In this document: positions 13,101 through 28,100 of the stretch, one piece after another
Numbering within the stretch: the first letter of the stretch is position 1
How the letters are laid out: the number at the start of each line of letters is the position of its first letter
Origin: Patiria pectinifera
Taxonomy: Eukaryota; Echinodermata; Asteroidea; Valvatida; Asterinidae
Length of the DNA stretch: 64,000 nt
Reading direction: 5' to 3'
Assembly (NCBI GenBank): GCA_029964075.1
Contig: CM057146.1
Coordinates: forward strand, 8,575,501 to 8,639,500
Notes under the pieces: generated by a model
Databases searched by the model: none
Seen by the model: only the letters and a program-made list of their open reading frames with translations
Told to the model about the DNA's origin: nothing
Made by a program: the position numbers and the translations under genes

Positions 13101-16100
13101 TTATTAAACAGGCCAGGTCATATGATGACGTCGCACGGGTTGATTCGTCCATGCGCATTCGTAATTATACCGAGGCTATATAAAAAACTAACGAACCCTC
13201 AAAGCCCCCTCTTTTTCACAGCTTTAAAAAATACATTGCAAATATCGGTATACATTCAGAGAGTATAATGGGCAATTCCACACCAAAGTGGACATGACAC
13301 CAAAAAATTCAAATACATGTGACTTAAACAAATTTGGCATCAAATGAAAGCTAAAAGTCTATATTTTCAAGATTTGAAGTCGGAATTTAATTTTTTATAC
13401 ATTTCGGTACCAAAAACTAGGATTATGTAATAATCCTGTTTTAATCCTAAAAATGTGATTAATAGTGATATGAAAGTATTCTACCAATAGACACACAAAA
13501 ATATGTACTAATGCCATCAGTTTCTGTCGTGAGAAAGTATTGGTCTTGAAAAACCGACTAAAACTTGTTTTTAACATTTTGCGTATTTTGTTTCGCTTCA
13601 GTGACTTCTAATATTTCAGCCTTCGAAAACGTCCTTCCGTTACCGAAAAAATACATATTTTTAATTTATTTTTAAAACTTGCAGTATGAATGCATTGAAA
13701 GTTATTGTGCAAAGCAAGTTTAGGTAGGCCTTCAATATGACATTATAACTGACACTGCTGTACTTCTCGTTTTTTAATTACAATTAATTAAATCACGTCC
13801 TTCCGTTACCAAATTGGTAACGGAAGGACGGTAACGGAAGGACAAATTGTATTTTTATCAAATGTTACGAAATTTGCGCTCATGTTTGAAAAATGAAAAT
13901 CACTGCAAATACATGCATGTATAATGAGCATTGAAAGGACATTCATTTGACCCACCTTCACAAAAGCGGGATAAGCAGGGCAAGGTGTTTATTACAATTT
14001 GAAGGCACAGGCATGTACAACATGTACAATGTACATGTACATATATGCCGATGTACCAGTACTTGTACATGTATGGAGTTGTTGCAGAAAATCAAATCAT
14101 AAAGTTGCTGCCATCAGCATTCATGGACAAAAGAGAAAGATACGAATTCTGTGAAGCCATTCCAGAAGCAAATTAAGTCAAAAATTAGATGGCAGAAAGT
14201 ACCGGTACTTTGGGGCACTTTCATTCAATTTACATGTGTAAGACATGTGAGGTGCAGTCTTTAACAAATTATGCCCAAGTTAACAACTTCAGTTTGGATG
14301 TTTATAAATTAATTGTTACTACTCTAAATCATTGTAATTTGATTTCAAACATTGATTTTAGAGTTCAATTAAAAGCAACACCTAACTGAAGCCATCAGTT
14401 CTACCGGTAGATGTTTTGACCTTAAATGTACATGTAGGCTGGTTCCCCCCCTACCCTTTAGGTAAACCTTTGAACCTACCGGTATTATTATTAAAAGTTG
14501 TTGGTGAACATGTAACCAATATGTATACTCAAGAGTTCAAATACTGTGTATTTAAACTTTTAAGGATTGAGGTGATGGGTTTGAAGTCTATTTCTGTAGT
14601 GTTCTTGTGTTCGTAAATTATGTGTTTTGGGTTGTTTTCATTTTTCTTTTGTTATCATTAATTAGCAGGCTTCTATCTTTATCTCCATAGTTTCTTGGGT
14701 ATAATTATTTATGCCAGGTCTGCATATTGTTGATTTCACATTCAGTTACACATTTAAGCAATTTGTTTCACTTGTATAATTAGTGTAAATTCACATTTTG
14801 TTCATGCTATAATTGAGTAAACCTTTTGTCCTTCCGTTACCGTCCTTCCGTTACCAAATTATAATCTGCTTAAAACGTTGTAATTATATAACCGAAACAC
14901 TTAAAGTCAAATGAAAGGCGGTATAATGTAGATAAAGCTTCAGGGATTCCATTTCCTACCTTTAAAATATAATTGCCCCATAAAATTCACAGAGTTTTTG
15001 CAAAACGCGAGTAAGTTGGAAAACCCTTGTCCGTTTTACCGTCCTTCCGTTACCGACCTCATTAATATTCATAATTCATAAACAGGAGGCATTCATGCCC
15101 CCCAAAAGTGTGGAAAATGAAAGGAGCATTATAGCAATACAATTGTGACATTTGTTTGCTGTAACTATGAACAGTGTCTATGATACACACATTTGAAATT
15201 TTGTTTAATGAGTGAAAACGTCCTTCCGTTACCGTGGAATTGCCCTATTTCATTAGCTTTTTAACACTGAAAAAAATCTTTCCAATCGGGTAAATCGTTA
15301 TTGAGTTATGGCCAATTGAAAACAAGTAAGTCTGCTTTTTCGTTTAGTCCACGGTGACTGATATTTTGACTGCTGCAATAAAAAAAAGGCCACCAAGTAG
15401 AGGGCAGAGACAGAGCAGCGCAGTAAACATCTAAGAAGTTAACCAAACAGTTCTTTTCAGGACTACCATTACTTCCAAAAAGATAAATGACCATTGTTTA
15501 AAAAAAAAAAAAAAAGCCAAATAAAAGAAGAAAGACTGAAACATTTAAGAAAGCAAAACTACACTGTACCGTCATCCCAAATCCATTACATTCCTAAGTT
15601 ACAATTGAGACCCTGGACAGATTGAAAAATTGGCGCATATTTTGATTTGGCCACAACTCAATAAACATTTACATGTACCCGATTGGAAAAAAAAATTGTT
15701 GGTGAAAAGTTAAGGCCCCCCAAAAAAGTCTCCGGTTTCTGGTATGGAGCTTGCCCAAAAAGTGGTGCGGCGACGCGGCTTTTTTTTTTTTAACCTGATA
15801 TTTTTTGCCTCAAATGTCGGCTGACTGCAAATGGTGCCCGACTAAACTTAGTGCAAATATATGGGAGTCCAGAGAGGCCACATAAAGCTTATTCTCGATC
15901 ATAACCCCATCCAAAAACACGTTGTGCAGCAGCATTCCAGTCAAACCAGTGAGTTTGGCGGTTTTGAGACATCATCTTTCATTGAAAAAAAATCTTTTTC
16001 ATTTTGCCGACGGAGACTTTTTTTTTTTGGCCTAATGAACTATACTCTCCATATATGTTTCGATATTTGCGAGGTACATGTACGTTTATAAAGCTGTGAA

Positions 16101-19100
16101 AAAAGGGGACTTCGTAAAATGTACACATACCGGTACATGTACATGTACATGAACATGCTGTACATGTACATCAGTACATGTACATGTACATGTACGTACA
16201 GTGTACGGGCACAGTGTACATGTACGTGTAAAACAGGAAAACGTGACCAAAAAAAATGTCATGGATGTATAACATGAATGTCATCACTTCCAAGATTGTA
16301 AAGGATCTATGTTTACAGTGTGCAACTTCCTTCTAGGAGATACATGTACAGGGTATGTGAGAAATCATACCACAATGTTGTTTTAAATGTAAACTAATAG
16401 CCCTGGGTGGATGGATATGATAACACACTCTTCCCAAAACAAAATATCCTAAATCCGGAATGATTTGTAAATTGTCAGCACTCTGCAAAGGTTGTTTTGG
16501 TTGCACTTTTTTAAATGGGGAAAAACTGTCCATAATGTTGAAAGGTATTACATTTTTTTTCTAGAATGACCAAATGTTTGAGCTTTATGTATTGTGAGTT
16601 CATGGGGGAAAAAAAAACATGTGTCGCAAAGACATCTTTCCAAGATTTCTGCAGCCTGCAGGTTTGTTTCCAAGATTTCTGCAGCCTGCAGGTTTTTACA
16701 AAAAAAACGATCCAAACCACAAAACAAAAACGCAGGAAGAGTTATTGATTCATTTCAAACCCATTGGAGCCTTGATTCCAAGAAAATCTTGCTCCTGTTA
16801 GAATTTTTGTGGTCATCTTGAATGCCGTGGAGGCAGGAGTGTTTACATGAAAGCAATCAGCCATTGGCATGGGACCAACACATGCAACACTTCAATTTTA
16901 CTAGTCTGAGATATTTGTCCACAGAATCCAAGACTTCAAGGTTGTGTGCATGCATTGTATTTTATCTCTTTAGGGAAAGAAAAAATGAGATCCGGGTTTA
17001 CTCAAAATTTGATGATATTGTTGTATTCTTATGTAATCACCAGGCATTTGGAAGGAGTTGCATGTACAACAACAAAAAGTTTTCCAACTGAAAAAAATTA
17101 AAAGACAATTATAAAAACCCTATGAAATATATTCTTTGTGGTAAATTTGATAATTAAAAAGAAGGCACACAATATTGGACTCGCATATAAGTTAGTGTAT
17201 AACAAATTTTAGGATTCCTCTCAATTTTTATATCAGTTGGTGACTTGTGGAGCTTTTTAGCAGGTGATCAAAACAAGATTGGGTTTGTTTCATCTTTTTC
17301 TGCCCACAAATATTTTGTTTGCTTTTGCTGGATTGCTTGTTAGATTGTTTGCCAGGACAGTATTTTAGGAGAAAGGATGACATTTAAATTTGAAAACAAC
17401 CACAGCTTTTTTTTTCTTTTTCCACTGAAGTCAACCCTAGGCTACACCTGAAGGTGGAACAAACAAAATGACTTTTTCCGTTGTCTGCAGTAAGCTTAAT
17501 TCGCTCGCAGAGATGCAAAAGACCGTACACGTCAATGTTGTCGTTGATGTTGACAAACCTTTTAAACCGTTCCCGTCCCAGCCAATCCTCCCCATGTATC
17601 AGTCGGACCGTGACTGATATTCCCCAAACAGACCCCGGGTATTGATTGTCTTGTTTCTCCCCTCGTTTCCCCAGGCCAGCGCACTCTCTGTCTCTCGCTA
17701 GCACTCTGGGGGCCGGGGTTCATCAGAATGTCATTGGCTAGAGCCTGTCCATTAGAGATGGAGGGAGTGATCGATGAAGACAGGGACACACAGTCCACGA
17801 ATTGACGTAGGGGTATTTGTGTGTTGCATTTCTAGGAGCCCAAAAAAAATCTTGAAATGTTCAACTGTTCACATGCCTTCAAAAAAGTTTGCCAAAAAAA
17901 AATAGCATTAGGTTTAGTTGGCAAATTATACTAATACTACTACAAATACTTTACGAGATGTACATAATACACATGCACGTACAATGACGTAAGCCAAAAT
18001 TTGTCGCTAAACCTGTGAAATGTGTTAACCATAAGTACAGAGATCTATGCTATGTGAGGATTTTTTGCTAACGGTAAACAGAGCCATGAAAATGGGCCCT
18101 TGATCATTTTTAAGTTATGTACAAATGTATGTTATCATTGTTGTTATCATGATTGCTGTCATCACTGCTGTCATCACTGCTGTCAATAGGAGCATGTTTG
18201 TCATCACTTTCATGCATATCATTTACCCTAAACCTCTAAGATCCCTCAAATATGCCACAATCTGCTTCGAGATTTGGGGGGATTTCGTTGGATTTACATT
18301 GTACATGTACATGTACATGTAGGCTGGTTCAAGTAGAAGAAGGCTGTTACAGCTAAAAATGGGTCAAAAGGTCAAATTCAGGTTTTTGGGGTAAACGATA
18401 GAGCATGGAAATATCTTTCATTTGGTGTACATTTTGCCTCGAGGGGCTATGTCATTTTGAAATTCTGACATACCGGTAAATGTACATGTAATGAAAAGAA
18501 TGAAAAGGACGGAAGGAAGTTCTTCATGTTTTTTTTTTCAGGGCATAATGGAGTTAGCATGTAATGTACATGTAACAAACATATTCCCAGTGTGTTTACG
18601 TCCCGCTGAAGTGCAGAGGTAAAGCAAAGTTATTCCCGGCAGAAGGTCATTATATGATTTAAGATGCTGCTGAAGCTCACATTTAAGGCAGGAGGAGTTC
18701 CTGGCAAAAGGTTGTTGTCATCAAAATGTAAATAACTTTTAATTCAAGTAGGCCTAATAGTTTGAAAAAGAAATGCACTGTATTATTTGATAACTTAATT
18801 CATGTCAAAATTTCAGCCATATGTGATTTTTGATTTAGAAATGTGAGCACGAAAACCTTTTTTTTTTTAATTAACCCTAACTCCCATTGGAGGGGTGACC
18901 ACTGCCTGAATCCTGCATGTAATGATGGGAACATGTCAGCCGTGGTGGAATAGCTATTCAAAAATATTTGCTAAGCGTTCACAAAAATATTCAAAATATT
19001 TTGCTAAGCGTTTACAAAATTAAACGTAAAGGCACATCCTTAATGTGCTTCAGCAGGTCGAATTCAAGTAGGCTCCTTTTGGTTCATGATTGGGTTTTTT

Positions 19101-22100
19101 TAATTGTCAACTTGTTTATTAAAGTTTTTATAAATTTGTAGGCTTTTACATATGTGCAATTATTGGGGTGCTAGGTATTGGGGAACACAGGGCTACTGTA
19201 GGTATTGGGGAACATCGTGCAGACAGCTATTATTGTTCTGGGCTTGTGAACATATTTTAAATGGAACAAGCGCACAGTAAAATATATTATATTATTACAA
19301 TCTACAAAGCGTTCCCCGTGCATGTAATTCACAAGAAAAGTTTGTCATATTTTCCGCACAATAAATTGCAGATAATCCAGTTAAATTAAATTAGAAAGTA
19401 TAGTATTACACAGAATTACAAAACTGACTTGATATCATTCAAATTTTTATGCAAGACTAAAAAAAACATTGAGGTGGTTTGCAGGCATGATAGATTGCTA
19501 CTTGGTAATGGGATTTGCTGAAAGCAATCATACGCGCATGTTAAACACATTTCCTACATCGACTCCATCGTCAATTCTAAGGCAAATCTCCTCCCATCCC
19601 TTGCATCCTTTCTGTCAAGATTCCCATCTCATTTTTGTATTTCTCTCTCTTGTCTTTTTTTTTTTTCTTCTCCGCGTGAGCCAATTATTTCCTCCGGGCT
19701 TCTACCGGTCGTCATTTCACGACTCAGCGACTCGGCGTACATTGATTCACTGGGATGGATTAAAAACCTGCGCTCGGATTCCCTTGCGGGGATTGTCTGT
19801 TAAAACGGGAAATATGGACGTCAGCAACAGTGCTAATGTACCGTACATCTAACATACGTACATGTACATGTACATGTACCGGTACTAGTGTGTGTTCAAG
19901 CTGCATTGTCAGAACTTGCATTGTTGAACTGGGGCAACAGTTTGACTGTTATTCATGAGCAGCAGCCCTTCTCAATCTTGTTTCATAAATCCCAGATATT
20001 GTTGAATTACAAGGCAAACATCTGTTATCCAGTATCCGTATGACACTTCATAACATTTTTTTTTAACCATGGATAAATTTGAAAGCATTGATGCATGTAA
20101 TGTTGAACCATGGATAATATTGAACCCTGGATAAGTTTGAACCATGGATAATTTTGAACCATGGATAATTTTGAATCATGGATACGTTTTGAACCATGGA
20201 TAAGTTTGAACCATTGATAATTTTGAACCAAAGAATAATTTTGAACCATGGATAAGTTCAAAGCATACATGCAGATGATTTTGAAGCATGGATAATTTTT
20301 CTTTTCAGTGTCCATACAGTAAGACCAGATAATTTTTGAACCATGGATAATATTGAAACCTGGATAAGTTTGAAACATGGATAATATTGAACCATGGATA
20401 ATTTTGAACCGTGGATAAGTTTGAACCGTGGATAAGTTTGAACCGTGGATAAGTTTGAACCATGGATAAGTTTGAACCATGGATAAGTTTGAAGCATAGA
20501 TGATTTTGAAGCATGGATAATATTGTTTTTCAGTGTCCATAAGACCAGATAACTTTTTTTTTTCAACCTTGAATAATTTTGAACCATGGATAATATTGAA
20601 CCATGGATAATATTGAACCATGGATAATATTGAACCATGGATAATATTGAACCATGGATAATATTGAACCATGGATAATTTTGACTTGATAGTAGAAAGG
20701 CAACTAAGAATTAATTCAATTGTCTTGTCAGCCTAAAAGTGCAGACAGTTTTGTTGCACCTTCTGTTAAAACTACATGCACAGTATGTATGAGAGTTCAT
20801 ACTGGTACATGTGTACACTGGCAGAAATGTTATTGATAAAATTCATATCAGATTTCTTTCCCTGGAAGTACGGTGCATACATTGTCAACCTCGTCCCCAC
20901 TGCTTACTTTATTTCCAACCGCGTTTCCAATAGTAAACCCTGGATAGGAAACTTTCTTCCTGTATCCTGATTGGATACCGCAATTGGCTAGTAATGGATT
21001 TTTATCGTGTACTTGGTGCTATATATTCCCAACGTGCAGTACGTGTTTTCGCGATCATTCGTCCACGCCTTCTCAAAAATACTAATTTCCTTTCCAATTT
21101 GCTCATATTAATATGAAAAATGATACTGCATGTTGTCTCGATAAGATCGTAACAGTTTGATTTCAAAAATCGTGTTTTCGTAACTCACGCCGTGCTCCCC
21201 CTCCTACCAATTGCCTCTGTTTTTACCCCAGACACTGCATACAAAAACAAACGCTAATGTGTAACGCATATCCAGGCACCAGACTGTTCCTCATTTGCAT
21301 ACGTCTGCAAAAATCTTGCACATGCAAATGATCCAATACCAGGGTGAGAGAGCAGGTAGTGGTGGGCGCGTACTGCTCGACACCCTGGGTACGAGGTTGA
21401 TACATTGTAGCAAAGATCGCGACTCCTGCTAAGCATACAATGCCTGCCATCCTTTCAGCTCTATACCTGTAGGCAGTAGGGCACCACTGTGTCTCCCTCG
21501 TTTTATTGATTGATAACAGAGTTCCAACCTCCACCACAGGTCATTTCAAACGCTGAAAGACTGGTGGGCTCGTTTCTAGAATTTTTTGAACAAATTCATT
21601 TTGCACAAGATCATAGTCAATCCCGAGAGGCTTAGATTTGAACTGGAAGATAAAAGTACGTACACGAGGACATTACATGTAACATGTACCGGGACATGAC
21701 ATCTACAAATGTACACACAATGTACATGTACCTGTAGGCCATGAATTGTGTTAAAGAATATTTTGTTTCTGCGTGAATGGCTGTGCGAATTTCCAGGGGG
21801 GCTGTTTTTGCATAGGAGGTTATTTACTGATGAAACCTGCATCCCAGGGGGCCGGGGGATAGAATCCCAAGCAATTGCCATGCATTGTGAAATTTGACAC
21901 TTTTTAATCTAAACCAATATTTAATGATGTGAGAGGGAGAGAGGGGGAGTGAGTTGGGGAGGTCTGCATATTATGGACATGTACATACAGGGACATGTAC
22001 ATAATGGTACATGTACAAATTTATGCCGATGTTCCATGCATGTACATGTACATGTTGCATTGAAAAATGTTATTCCTCCATGCATGTACACGTACTTTTA

Positions 22101-25100
22101 CACATGTTGTACATGTACATGCGTGAATGTACACTAGTGGTGGGATTTTAATCTGGATATTTTAACATTCGGTTTAATTTTCACTATTCGGTTTGGATTT
22201 TGGAAACCAGATATTCAAAACCACCCTTTTTTTTTTTAAACTGGAACATACCCCAATGGTCTCTGATTGTAACTATATTCATAGTGTTCTTCTTTGGTGT
22301 GTTTCTGTAAAGGCCCGGGGGTCAATGAATCCTGCAAACTATACCCAGTCACTAGCAGGGCATTGCATGCGGCACCTCACTCGTCGCTTTTTGTTGGCAT
22401 ATGACTGTGAGCTGGATGGGAACTTCCGGTGAAATCAGATTTACTGTTATTGAGATCGAAAACAAATTAGGATAACTGGATTTTGAAATCTCCTAATCTC
22501 TGATTTCTGCCACCACTACAATATACGTGTGCCTACATGTACCTGATGATGTAAGCATGCACTTCTTTATTTGTAAGCCATATCAGATCAGTTAAATTTG
22601 TTCAAAATTTTAAGAAAATCTAAGTGTTTTATTGTGAATTGGATGTGCTAGTATTGGCTGGTTACATGGAAGGACATCTCAAAAATATGGCCTACTGAAT
22701 CAGTTGAGCATGAGATTAGTGGAGAAATCTCTCTGCTGAGTGGATTGTTTCCTTCCATTTTCTTTACTTTTTTCTCCTTCACATATCCTCCAGCTTATTA
22801 AATTCAGCTGACCCTGCGGCTTGGCTTTAAGGCTTGGCTTTAAGTCCGCCCAGCACTTTCATCCCCTGTCTCTACAGATTTGCCAGTTCATACCGTAATG
22901 TCAGAGTGTATATCACCAATCTATCAATCATTGTTACATTAGGCCCCACATCCAATCAAGAGAGAAGAGCTAATGCACATTTAGATGTACGACCCTCTCT
23001 AGATACGCTAGCCTGCTTTAAAGGGGCATGTCACCTTTGATTGGGTGAAGTGGTGTACAGATAAAGTGGACTGATGAAATTTATTGCAGAATTGTGCCTG
23101 GAGTAGATGGGCCTGTACACTCTATGGTGGAAAAGCTTTGACTTGATGTTCAGTTGTATCACTGGCCTTTCTAGGATATTTGTTGTGGAAATGCACATGT
23201 GCATTCCCCCCCATAATTCATACAGCCTGAAATCTTTTCCAAGAAAATCTTTTTCCAGAAAATAAGTTTTTGGAAATCGACAAGCTGCATGCCAACATGT
23301 CCAGTCACACATTACATACACGTACACCAGTATTTGTATTAAACATGAAAATCAGCAGACAGCCACGTCAGTTTGTACTTCGTAAGTTTTTTTTTCCCTG
23401 TACAGCCTAATTGAATACTTCCCGTACGATTTTATCTTTTCTGAGAAACTTCATTGTAAGGTGTGCTGGCGCATGCTTGGGATTTTCCCTCAGTCAGTGC
23501 GCAGGGTTCGGAAAAGTGCTTGCGTTTATTTGCAGCGTATGCATAACTCGCTTGGTAAAATGAATATTCATGAGATCGGGGGACCACATTTGAAAATTCA
23601 TTTTTTTGATAACTAGTCTTTAAAAGAAAGTTTTTACTCACAAATATAGTAGAGAATACTCAAGCCTAATTGTGAAATGAGATTTCTAAAATTTTCATAC
23701 AGTATTTTAAGAAATATGAGAATGAAAGTTTTACTGAAATTGTCGAGAAATTTCGGTTTGCGAAAACCGTCTTTTTTCTATATAAAACGAAACCGTGCAG
23801 CATCATGTTACAGTTTGATGAGAAGCTTTGTTATTAAATTCACCAATTATCATAACCGTGAATCATATAAGTACCCAAAATAGTCAGGAGCACGCAAAAT
23901 TTACGGCCATTCTGAACGTTCAGGATACGAAAAAAATTACACTCTGGAAGCACGTGTAAGCGCCGCACAGCATGAGTGTACATTCCTCATTGGGCAAGAC
24001 CCGCAACCAACACGCGTTTTGACCAATCACGCAACAGCACACGAGGCTTCCGTATGTCGGGTACCCCGTTCTATGCGTGCTTATGGATATCTTATAATCT
24101 CGAACTAAATGTGCCCGACTATAGAATATAAACTGGCGATGTGTCCTTTCTCAAAGTTTCAACGACTAGCTGTGCAAGAAAATAATATACTTTCAATGCT
24201 ATTCATATTTCTAGACCGTTATGATTTAAGATTAATGTAATAAACCATTATTTTTTGGCAATAATGTCTCCCATTTTCTAGATGCTTTTTGTTTGTTGAC
24301 AGTTTCAATGTGCATGAACATGAAAAATATAAACACAAAAAACAACATGAAAATATAAACACAAATAATCAAAGGCATGTCTCTTTTCATGACTGTAATT
24401 CTGGAAAACGATTTAATCATAAAATCAGAAGTGCAAAGTTACATACTTTTGAGCTGGATTTAATCATTACATCAGTGAGTTAACATATTACTAAAACCCT
24501 GGAAACTTGAACCACTTACACTTACAAAACATTGCTTTCTGAAAACATAGAATGACTTAGGCCCTAATTATAAATATAAAGCAACTTTAAAAAAATGAAC
24601 TTAAAAATACATGCAAGCCAAACTTTCTTCAAAGTGCGAGGTTAATAATGCTCGCTCTAGGATGTACATGTATACACTTTCTTGCTATATTTCATGAGCT
24701 TATAAAATAAATTCCCTACCCAAGCTTGCCCACAAGCAACTCAACCTAGGACAATAACAAGGCCATTGAATTGCTCCATTTCTTGACAATAATAGTTAAA
24801 TATGCAAACAATTACACAAATCTTTACAAGCTTTGTTTAGAGTGCAGTGTATAGCTGTTTGCAGACATTTTCATCATATTTTTGTTTTTTAAATATACAG
24901 CACACTCACAAAATGACTTAATTGAAAAAGAAAGAAAGTGGAAAATCAGCAATGATTGAATTGATTTTTCAGGGTTCTTTTTATACATGATCTGAATACA
25001 ACATGCCATGAAAATCCTGGACGCCTGATTTGTGGGTTGTTGACAACACGTATTTGAATTTAGGCATGCAACAAATAAGGATTTCGGTCTAGTGATGTGT

Positions 25101-28100
25101 CCGGTCAGATTGACCAGGCCAAACCATCCCGAAACATTATTTTGTAAACCGGAATCCGAACGGAAACCAATTTGAACTCCCTAAAACCAACCTGATCCGA
25201 CCCGACAAAAATTTAAGGAAAACCAACGGAAAAAATGTTGCAACCTGACCCCACTTCCATGATTGTGTACAAAGTCTATGTAGAGTCAAGACAATTTTAA
25301 GTATTTTCTAACAACATTGGAAATTTATGAAAAAAAAGTGGCCTCAGGTTGCAACATTTCTTCCGTGTGAATGTCCAAACTGTTTGGGTTTATTTCGGGT
25401 TCTACTGACTCAACACAATTAGAAGACTTCAAACGCAATACCGAAACCAACCTGGCCCGACTAAAATGATGGACAAACTTATGGCGACCTAACAGAAAGT
25501 CAGTTTAAGCAAGTTTGGTCAGTTTCTGTTCGGATTTGAACAACACTTATCCGGTCGCAGCATTAAGTTTCATTTCATGGTAAATAAAGTTCCATTGAAA
25601 TAGTTGCGAACTGTCTGCAAGTTCAGGTGTTGTGTTCAACTAGTCTTGACAGGGAAAAGGGTCAATCACTCTGCGTACTTGGCCTGTAAGAAAACAGAAA
25701 GAGAGAAAACAAATCTAAGTAATTATCTACATGTATTTTTTTGCTGATTAAGGAAGGAATTGTTTCGACTACTTAAAAAAATCCCATCCCCACCGCAAGA
25801 TCTGAAAAAAGTACCAGAAAAGAATTGTTCTTCATATTTTATGACTGACATGAATTTACCGACAAGGACAATCTTGAGTGATGCCTGTTTAATTTCATGA
25901 GTTAAAAAAAAAAATCTGATTTTTAATCATATAGTATAAAATTGTTCGTACTTGCGACATGCAAAACTAACGGGAAGGAACCTATTGTCGACATCGGTGG
26001 TAATGCACCCACAAAATACGCACACAGTACACACAACCCATACACAAAATACACGTATGACGTCATCGAATCGCACATAGCGACTGCAATCATGCAATTT
26101 TCGCAAATATTTCGTATCAAATTAAAAATCAGCGGTAGAACCTGCAGAGATGGGAATGGTATGGTTCGAAAGCGTAACTCTTCAACTTACCAGAAAGTGA
26201 CGAATTTTGTCCCCAAATATTCCAAAACAGTCAGGAGCACCAAAAAAGTACAGGCATCGTCGAAAATGTTCGAGAATCACCTCTCATTTCACATCGCTTA
26301 TTTATAACTTTAAGCTTCTAATAATCAGCAAAAAATGGTATCAATCGACGCAGAAATAATCGTAGTTTCAGAATCTACTCCATTTTTAGTCAGCTACTGC
26401 TACGAAAAGGGTTTCCTGTCCCTTTATCCAGGGGCACCACCGAACACTCGCAAAACCTCGTGCAATCTCGAACGGTCCGAGACCGTCCACGCGCTGCAAA
26501 TAAAATCTCGCTGTGTGGCTCATTATCGAGTAGGCTGCGCACTGACTGCCCTTGGCAGTGATGGACACATTTTGGAAATATTTTCTGATGACCCCGTGAC
26601 CCCAGGACTGGCATGATGTGAAATTGTGGTCGTCACTTTCGACATTTTGTTTTAATTCTCCATCAGTTTGTACTCAATCTTGCTTGAAGCACATTATAAC
26701 TGAGTAGTTTGAAGCCTTCACTTTTGACATGAAGTAAGTTCTGTACCCCAGCAAAAAAAACAAGGGATTTAAGCAAAGGGTGGCAATAAGTGAATAAGCC
26801 ATTTGCGAGTAACCTGTACCCTTTGGGATTTACATTTGAAAAACATCTGGTACACGGACTTGCTCAGAATGCTTGGCACATTTTAACTTTGAATTCTCCA
26901 GACCAAAGAAACTGTTGCTTAGGCCAAAAAAAAAATAGTTCTGCTTCCGATTACATGCTTTTCAAAAATAGGGTCGGTCCGTCGGAAAAATTTTTTTTTT
27001 GCCAATTTTTTTTATGCAGATTGAATGGGGTATTCAATTATATACGAAGTTTTAGCCTGAACTATTTCTATTGCACTACGAAAGCTATACACGAAATGGC
27101 AACAAAAAGTGAGTAAAACCTACCTTTAATTATTGTCAATATATTTACGTTCGATAATTTCAATAAATAATGGAAAATTCAGGCCGTTCGCACCATATGC
27201 ACAACGCTAGTCAAGACGCGGGGAGCTGGCCAAAACTCCGAGGTGTGTGATACCTGTGTGTGTGGCGAGCGGCCCGCCATGGGCCGACAGACCTGTTTTG
27301 ACGGTCAACAATTTCGGGAAACACACGGCATGTATCACTCCAAATACGAGTAGTGCGTTCTCAAAATGAACTCCTAAACACAGAAAATACATACACAGAC
27401 AAGCTAGATCAATTCTGTAAATTAACTTGCAAAAATGTTCTTTCTCCATCGGTGTTTTCTTGGCATTTTTACGATGTCAATCCGACCAGTTGACAGTGGC
27501 CTGCACTGTACTGATCGGTCACATAGCTAGCGGTCACATAGCTAGCTATGGACTGGTTACCGCATTTTCATTATGTCTTCTAAATTGGCCCCTGCGCGGC
27601 GCGGCGGGAACCAGTCGTCGCCACGTGATTATAGTCACCTGTGCGTGACATCGAATTGCGAAGTAGTTATATCGCGAAGCGAATTTGTAATAACGGAGGT
27701 TTCTTTTGAAAAAAGTGAATGTAAGTAAGAAAACAAATAAATACAAGCATTTTTGGATGCAAAAGGGTTGTTGAGAGGTATTTTGTGAAGACAGAAAAGA
27801 CAGATTTTATTTGTATTTATTCAATTTTTTTTTTTATTTTTATTTTTTTTTTGGAATTGCCGATAAAAAATGTAGGGTCGCAGCCTAAAAATAGGGTCGG
27901 TCGGGTAACCGGAAGCAAAACTATTATTTTTTTTGGCCTTATCACATGATTCGGGGCAAGCTCTAGCATAGTTACGTAAGAGACGCTCAGCACCAATACA
28001 TTGTTCACAGTGGGCGAGAATGGCACAAAGACACCAGACCATGCCAGAGCTGGGGGTTGCTAGCATAAGGCTTGCCCCGACTCACGTGATATACATGTAC

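Noticed and set aside
17384-17798. Minus-strand frames of 78-106 residues with raised GC
   Set aside because: No start context, splice sites or recognisable domain; overlapping frames compete.
20025-20672. 215-residue minus-strand frame rich in Trp and His
   Set aside because: A product of the 17-bp array, with two other frames equally open; no gene signals.
26335-26616. 93-residue plus-strand frame
   Set aside because: Near repeat-rich DNA, no family likeness and equally long frames on the other strand.
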